A stretch of 35,056 nucleotides of DNA. Source: a virus. Below are positions 32,188 through 35,056 of this stretch, one piece after another (the first letter of the stretch is position 1; the number at the start of each line of letters is the position of its first letter). The translations under genes were made by a program, and so were the position numbers. The notes under the pieces were generated by a model. The model was given only the letters and a program-made list of their open reading frames with translations. It made no database searches and was not told the DNA's origin. Where the stretch lies: IMG/VR virus record IMGVR_UViG_3300021373_000571, positions 1-35,056 of that record. One strand, written 5' to 3'.

Positions 32188-32457
32188 ATGAAGTTTGAGC
32201 ATGGTATGATGGTCCAGTATCACCACACCGAAGGGTGGGTGAACTTCATTTGTGATGACTATATCACAATCTGTTTTATTGATCGACCAGACAAGCACAA
32301 GCGTAATGGTCGATACCAAGCAAACCTTTTAGTTTTTCGTGAGTATTGGAATGAAGTATGCAGTTGTGTGGATGAAGAACAAGAAGAAGGGTCAAGCGAA
32401 ACAACAAGCTATTTTCTACAATCTAGAGGATGCGATTATGTGGGAGCAGCATGTTAA
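32188..32457 (+). CDS. Small hypothetical protein with an unusual tail
   Basis: An 89-residue protein. The first 54 residues are compact and aromatic (VQYHHTEGWVNFICDDYITICF) and look like a small beta domain. The remaining 35 residues are low-complexity and cysteine-bearing and overlap another gene by 107 bases. The real protein may originally have ended near residue 54 at FREYWNEV. It starts 8 bases after the previous stop. Confidence 0.65.
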   Translation: MKFEHGMMVQYHHTEGWVNFICDDYITICFIDRPDKHKRNGRYQANLLVFREYWNEVCSCVDEEQEEGSSETTSYFLQSRGCDYVGAAC

Positions 32458-32509
32458 CATGACTGAACATGCTAAAACTGAACTGCATCCGATTTGGGGT
32501 GACAGTTGA
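32351..32509 (+). CDS. Small hypothetical protein overlapping the previous gene
   Basis: A 52-residue protein, basic then mixed, with YAVVWMKNKKKG at the start, a FYNLEDAIMWEQH helix and ending HPIWGDS. The sequence looks like a small alpha/beta domain and is more protein-like than the other frame across the same bases. It ends 10 bases before a strong terminator. Confidence 0.62.
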   Translation: MKYAVVWMKNKKKGQAKQQAIFYNLEDAIMWEQHVNMTEHAKTELHPIWGDS

Positions 32510-32519
32510 GAAACTGGTT

Positions 32520-32545
32520 GGGGCGCTTGACACCGCCCCTTTTTT
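32520..32545 (+). terminator. Rho-independent terminator
   Basis: A perfect 6-bp GC stem, GGGGCG / CGCCCC, with an 8-base loop is followed by six T residues. It ends the small-gene operon. The loop contains a TTGACA that can serve as a -35 box for the next gene. Confidence 0.88.
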
Positions 32546-32557
32546 ATGTCATACTAT
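32527..32557 (+). promoter_or_regulatory. Promoter overlapping the terminator
   Basis: TTGACA (32527-32532, in the terminator loop) and TACTAT (32552-32557) are separated by 19 bases, slightly long. Transcription would begin near 32564, which makes the ATG at 32579 the first usable start of the nuclease gene. Confidence 0.5.
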
Positions 32558-32578
32558 ATGAGTAGTCAAGACCACAGC

Positions 32579-33145
32579 ATGTCTTATCTTGAAGAGAACC
32601 TTCTGCCTCTCATCTTGGGTATTAAAACGCCCAAGACTGATAGTTATATTATGATCGCTGCTGGTCTTGGCGACAACACCAGTCAAAGCAGTGTGCTGAT
32701 CCAAGTTGGTAACAAACTTGAGATCTTCTGGAACAATGTGATCAGCGCCTGCACCACTAATCTTATCGAAGAGAATAACAAGATCAAGGTCAATGGCAAG
32801 AACCGCCAACTTGATCACCTGTTTGGTGATGACTTGATCTATTATCTTGAGAGCAAGTGTAACCTCAACTTTGATACTGAAAAGAAACCTGCTAGCAACG
32901 ACAAGATTGAGGCAGTGTGTGCTGCTGTCAATGAGAAGTATGATCGTTGTGTGTTCTCTGGTTACTTCGTGCCTTGTATCCGTGAGATCCCTGCTGATGT
33001 GAAGAAGAAATACCCCAATGTCAACATTTATGGTGTAGAATGGATGCTGGACACTCTCAAATGTGATCTGTTCACTGCTGATGAGTTTTTCGCCTTCTTT
33101 GAGGAGGTTGTCGGTCCTATTCTTGAGGAAAAGATCTATGCTTAA
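32579..33145 (+). CDS. PD-(D/E)xK nuclease, likely type II restriction enzyme
   Basis: A 188-residue protein from the ATG at 32579. The in-frame ATGs at 32546 and 32558 are less likely because the terminator and the -10 box lie there. The core motif is RQLDHLF (D79) followed by YYLESKCNLNFDTEK, giving E91-S-K93: D, eleven residues, then E-x-K. This is the classic restriction-nuclease active site; the two acidic residues would bind Mg2+ and the lysine activate water. LEIFWNN (E48) could supply a further acidic residue. Basic segments flank the site, as expected for DNA binding. The last 8 bases overlap a Dam-like methyltransferase gene, the standard layout of a restriction-modification pair. 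The target site is unknown. Confidence 0.65.
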   Translation: MSYLEENLLPLILGIKTPKTDSYIMIAAGLGDNTSQSSVLIQVGNKLEIFWNNVISACTTNLIEENNKIKVNGKNRQLDHLFGDDLIYYLESKCNLNFDTEKKPASNDKIEAVCAAVNEKYDRCVFSGYFVPCIREIPADVKKKYPNVNIYGVEWMLDTLKCDLFTADEFFAFFEEVVGPILEEKIYA

Positions 33146-34004
33146 ACCGCTGGTCAAATACCAGGGTGGTAAGTCTCGTGAACTGAAGACTATCACCAAG
33201 ATGATGCCCAAAGAGTTCAATCGTGTGGTTGAACCATTCTGTGGTGGTGCTGCTGTGTCATTCCACATTGGCAAACCTGCTGTGTTGTGTGATACTAACT
33301 GGGAGATTATCAATCTCTATCGTAGTATTGTAGACAACCAAGGTTTGCGTCGTTTGACTATGCGAGCAGACGAATTGCGTAAGATGGACCACGATCAATT
33401 AGAGGAAGTATTCTATGCTTCTCGTGGTGACATCAATCAACCATTTGATGAGGATAGAGAAACACGATGGGGACGCGCTCTGGCATACATTACTGTGCGT
33501 CAGTTGTGCTTCTCTGGCATGGAAAGATACAATGCTAATGGCGAGTTCAATGTGCCATTCGGTCACTATAAGAAGTTTGCCTGCAATCTGACGTATGAAA
33601 ACTCTGGTCAATACTGGGACATGCTCAGACAATCTACCATCCTACATGGTGACTTTGAGTTAGCACTTGATCGTGCGGAAGCAGATGACTTTGTATTCAT
33701 TGATCCTCCGTATCTTGAGCGTCTGGGATATCATAGTGGTGATGGTGGTGATGATGTTCACTCTCGTCTTGCGGAAAAACTAAAGAATGCTCCGTATAAG
33801 TGGATGATTGTCCACTCTGACCATGAGTTTTACCGCGAAGCATACAAGGATTTCCACATTATGACTAAGGATTTCCAGTATGCTCAGCGATTTGGTAAGG
33901 ACAAGGATCATTCTAGTGCCAAAGTCCAGCACCTATACATCACAAACTATCCAGTTGATGAACTGGCACACCCTACCGTCACGGCGCACCTGGACGCTGT
34001 ATGA
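33138..34004 (+). CDS. Dam-like N6-adenine DNA methyltransferase
   Basis: A 288-residue alpha-class (D12) methyltransferase. The start at 33138 was chosen because it gives the canonical opening KPLVKYQGGKS (3-13). An earlier in-frame ATG at 33063 adds 25 residues of unlike sequence within the upstream gene. Motif I is VEPFCGGAAVSF (31-42), CDTNWEIINLY (51-61) is the post-I strand, CFSGMERYN is the target-recognition side, and the catalytic motif IV is FIDPPYLERLGY (187-198). These enzymes methylate adenine, often in GATC. It overlaps the restriction-type nuclease by 8 bases and its TGA lies within the next promoter. It may protect phage DNA from the neighbouring nuclease or from host enzymes. 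Confidence 0.92.
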   Translation: MLKPLVKYQGGKSRELKTITKMMPKEFNRVVEPFCGGAAVSFHIGKPAVLCDTNWEIINLYRSIVDNQGLRRLTMRADELRKMDHDQLEEVFYASRGDINQPFDEDRETRWGRALAYITVRQLCFSGMERYNANGEFNVPFGHYKKFACNLTYENSGQYWDMLRQSTILHGDFELALDRAEADDFVFIDPPYLERLGYHSGDGGDDVHSRLAEKLKNAPYKWMIVHSDHEFYREAYKDFHIMTKDFQYAQRFGKDKDHSSAKVQHLYITNYPVDELAHPTVTAHLDAV

Positions 34005-34020
34005 TTACAAGGTAATCGAG
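34000..34020 (+). promoter_or_regulatory. -10 box plus GGTAATCGAG leader
   Basis: TATGAT (34000-34005) overlaps the methyltransferase stop and is followed by TACAAGGTAATCGAG. Over 21 bases it matches the module at 1972 at all but two positions. No -35 box is obvious. The gene at 34029 starts 8 bases later. Confidence 0.6.
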
Positions 34021-34028
34021 AGACACCC

Positions 34029-34265
34029 ATGCAACTCCTGACCTCCGCCACTCAGACCGACTTCTACCCTGTTGCTGGTGGCAAGCGTTTCGTCAAGCGT
34101 GTGATCTGGCATCCTGGTGCTGCGAGCGAGATGATTTCCTTCAGCACTGTTGTCAAGACCGATGCTCTCTATTCTATCCGTAACCTGATCGCCAACGGTG
34201 CTGAGGTCACTGACTTCAACACTGAAGCATACCAAGGTTCTGACTACACTCCTGCCGCCTGCTGA
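34029..34265 (+). CDS. Small hypothetical protein
   Basis: A 78-residue mixed alpha/beta protein with a basic middle (GGKRFVKRVIWHPG), no transmembrane helix and a single C-terminal cysteine (AAC end). It has GC-rich codons. It carries the GGTAATC-type promoter/leader, so it is probably expressed early. A small hairpin, AGGCG / CGCCT, follows its stop at 34267-34284. Family unknown. Confidence 0.72.
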   Translation: MQLLTSATQTDFYPVAGGKRFVKRVIWHPGAASEMISFSTVVKTDALYSIRNLIANGAEVTDFNTEAYQGSDYTPAAC

Positions 34266-34311
34266 GAGGCGTCTAGGAGCGCCTGTAATGCCCCTCTGAC
34301 CCCTGTGACCT

Positions 34312-34488
34312 ATGAAGACTGCTGAAGTCCCCCTGACTGCCCCTGAACTGAAGTTCCTGATCGACCTCCTGTGGGGTGCTCCCATCGCCACTGTGCGTGA
34401 GACAGCATCGCGCCATGGTCTGTCCGATACCGAGGTTGAAGGACACTTGGTGAAGTGTCTGGGATACCTTGCCTGTGAGATGGATTGA
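34312..34488 (+). CDS. Small hypothetical helical protein, HTH-like
   Basis: A 58-residue protein whose residues 12-50 form two or three helices around a turn (TVRETASRHGLSDTEVEGHL). The layout resembles a minimal helix-turn-helix, so a DNA-binding role is possible but unproven. No clear ribosome site is visible. The GC-rich codons match the preceding gene. Its stop lies just before the -10 box of the promoter at 34469. Confidence 0.6.
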   Translation: MKTAEVPLTAPELKFLIDLLWGAPIATVRETASRHGLSDTEVEGHLVKCLGYLACEMD

Positions 34489-34509
34489 CCCTATACTACT
34501 AAGGTAATC
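34469..34509 (+). promoter_or_regulatory. Sigma70 promoter with GGTAATC leader
   Basis: TTGCCT (34469-34474) is 17 bases from TATACT (34492-34497), followed by ACTAAGGTAATCAAGG. This third example of the leader module drives the tiny-gene run at 34523, with an AAGGAA ribosome site in the leader. Confidence 0.62.
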
Positions 34510-34522
34510 AAGGAAACGACCC

Positions 34523-34675
34523 ATGATCACTGACACCACACAAGACCTGCAACTGCGTCGCACTATTCTCAAGTCTATTGAAGAGATGGACATTGAGATG
34601 CTCAAGCGTATCGCTTATGAGTGTCGCTGTGAAGAGATGGGTCTCTTCCCTGACAACACTTACCTGAACTTCTGA
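34523..34675 (+). CDS. Small hypothetical protein
   Basis: A 50-residue helical, acidic/basic protein with a C-x-C pair (YECRCEEM) near residue 35 that could bind a metal or be redox active. AGGAAA in the leader gives its ribosome site. Its stop overlaps the next start by one base (TGATG). No family recognised. Confidence 0.65.
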   Translation: MITDTTQDLQLRRTILKSIEEMDIEMLKRIAYECRCEEMGLFPDNTYLNF

Positions 34676-34830
34676 TGAAAACCTACGCTTTCTGGATCAT
34701 TCTTGCTTTTGCTGGTATTACATCCTACAATGTATTTCTAGCACAACGAGATCTCAAAATGTTTGAGGCATACGATCAAGCGTGTGCTGCTCTACCTCAA
34801 CCTCATCCTGATTGTCGCTACGCTAAATGA
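34675..34830 (+). CDS. Small membrane protein
   Basis: A 51-residue protein with an N-terminal hydrophobic helix (about residues 5-22, FWIILAFAGITSYNVFLA) after MKTY, then a polar tail with two cysteines about 10 residues apart (ACAAL...PDCRY). It is either a single-pass membrane protein or one with an uncleaved signal; the tail could lie outside the cytoplasm with a disulfide. It overlaps the preceding gene by one base and the next by 4 bases. Function unknown; an early host-takeover role is possible. Confidence 0.65.
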   Translation: MKTYAFWIILAFAGITSYNVFLAQRDLKMFEAYDQACAALPQPHPDCRYAK

Positions 34831-34967
34831 TTACCAAAGAAGATCGAGAGTTTGTTGACTTTCTCTTCGGCAAACTCCTCAAGCATGTTGACACTGACAT
34901 GCTAGATTTGCAGGATGATGATACCTGCTGTGACCACATTAACTTTCAACAACTTACCCTTTTTTGA
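34827..34967 (+). CDS. Tiny acidic protein with vicinal cysteines
   Basis: A 46-residue acidic protein: a helical first half (EDREFVDFLFGKLLKHV), then an Asp-rich stretch followed by TCCDH, a Cys-Cys-Asp-His cluster that might bind a metal. It overlaps the membrane protein gene by 4 bases (ATGA). The T-rich end (ACCCTTTTTTG) is coding but may slow polymerase. Confidence 0.6.
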   Translation: MITKEDREFVDFLFGKLLKHVDTDMLDLQDDDTCCDHINFQQLTLF

Positions 34968-34970
34968 ACC

Positions 34971-35056
34971 ATGAATGAAGTTATGCTCGACCGCTGGCTC
35001 CTGGATCAACTCGATGAAGAATACGATGTGACCGAGATCGAACGCGATATGCCAGT
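34971..35056 (+). CDS. Partial small acidic protein at the window edge
   Basis: Opens with an ATG 3 bases after the previous stop, in the same run of tightly spaced genes, and stays open to the window end (28 complete codons, Asp/Glu-rich, with a WLLDQLDEEY segment). The end is not in the window, so no assignment is possible. Confidence 0.55.
   Translation, partial: MNEVMLDRWLLDQLDEEYDVTEIERDMP

Noticed and set aside
33063-33137. 25-residue N-terminal extension of the Dam-like enzyme
   Set aside because: It lies entirely within the nuclease gene. The family's conserved KPLVKYQGGK start directly follows the ATG at 33138.
32549-33313. 254-codon minus-strand frame over the nuclease and Dam genes
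   Set aside because: Shadow of the plus-strand genes; no ribosome site, promoter or motif.

Overview
The window is a piece of a T4-like myovirus infecting marine picocyanobacteria (a Synechococcus/Prochlorococcus cyanophage). The evidence is a CpeT-type bilin lyase, a 2OG-Fe(II) oxygenase, a cluster of phage tRNA genes, a T4-type late promoter (TATAAATA), a block of very large tail/fibre genes with collar domains and an assembly chaperone, and many tiny genes overlapping by 1 to 17 bases. Every gene I accept is on the + strand.

Layout. (1) 1-2126: a secreted barrel-like protein closed by a UUCG terminator, then a run of nine small genes, one of them a glutaredoxin-like protein without its cysteines. 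(2) 2127-4605: tRNA-Leu, a 2OG-Fe(II) oxygenase, a 93-residue unknown, cpeT, then tRNA-Asp, -Thr, -Ala, -Asn and -Tyr separated by hairpins, then an HNH endonuclease. (3) 4665-27020: the structural block. A late promoter leads a single 4757-codon gene. Three tandem collar-domain fibre/tip proteins follow (523, 458 and 1270 residues, the last glycine-rich), then a tail-assembly chaperone-like protein and a small gene. (4) 27069-34004: an accessory block with an SF2 helicase, a possible nuclease, a beta-class DNA methyltransferase, a ParB-like protein, six small genes, and a PD-(D/E)xK-type nuclease next to a Dam-like methyltransferase. (5) 34029-35056: small early-type genes with a shared promoter/leader.

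How it fits together. The structural genes form one late transcription unit building the host-recognition end of the tail. The tRNAs, CpeT and oxygenase are host-interaction genes. The accessory block is the most unusual part. Two putative nuclease genes each overlap a DNA methyltransferase gene (4 and 8 bases), one behind a helicase and both near terminator/promoter junctions. I read these as two candidate phage-borne restriction-modification-like cassettes. This is an inference from motifs and gene order, not a proven function.
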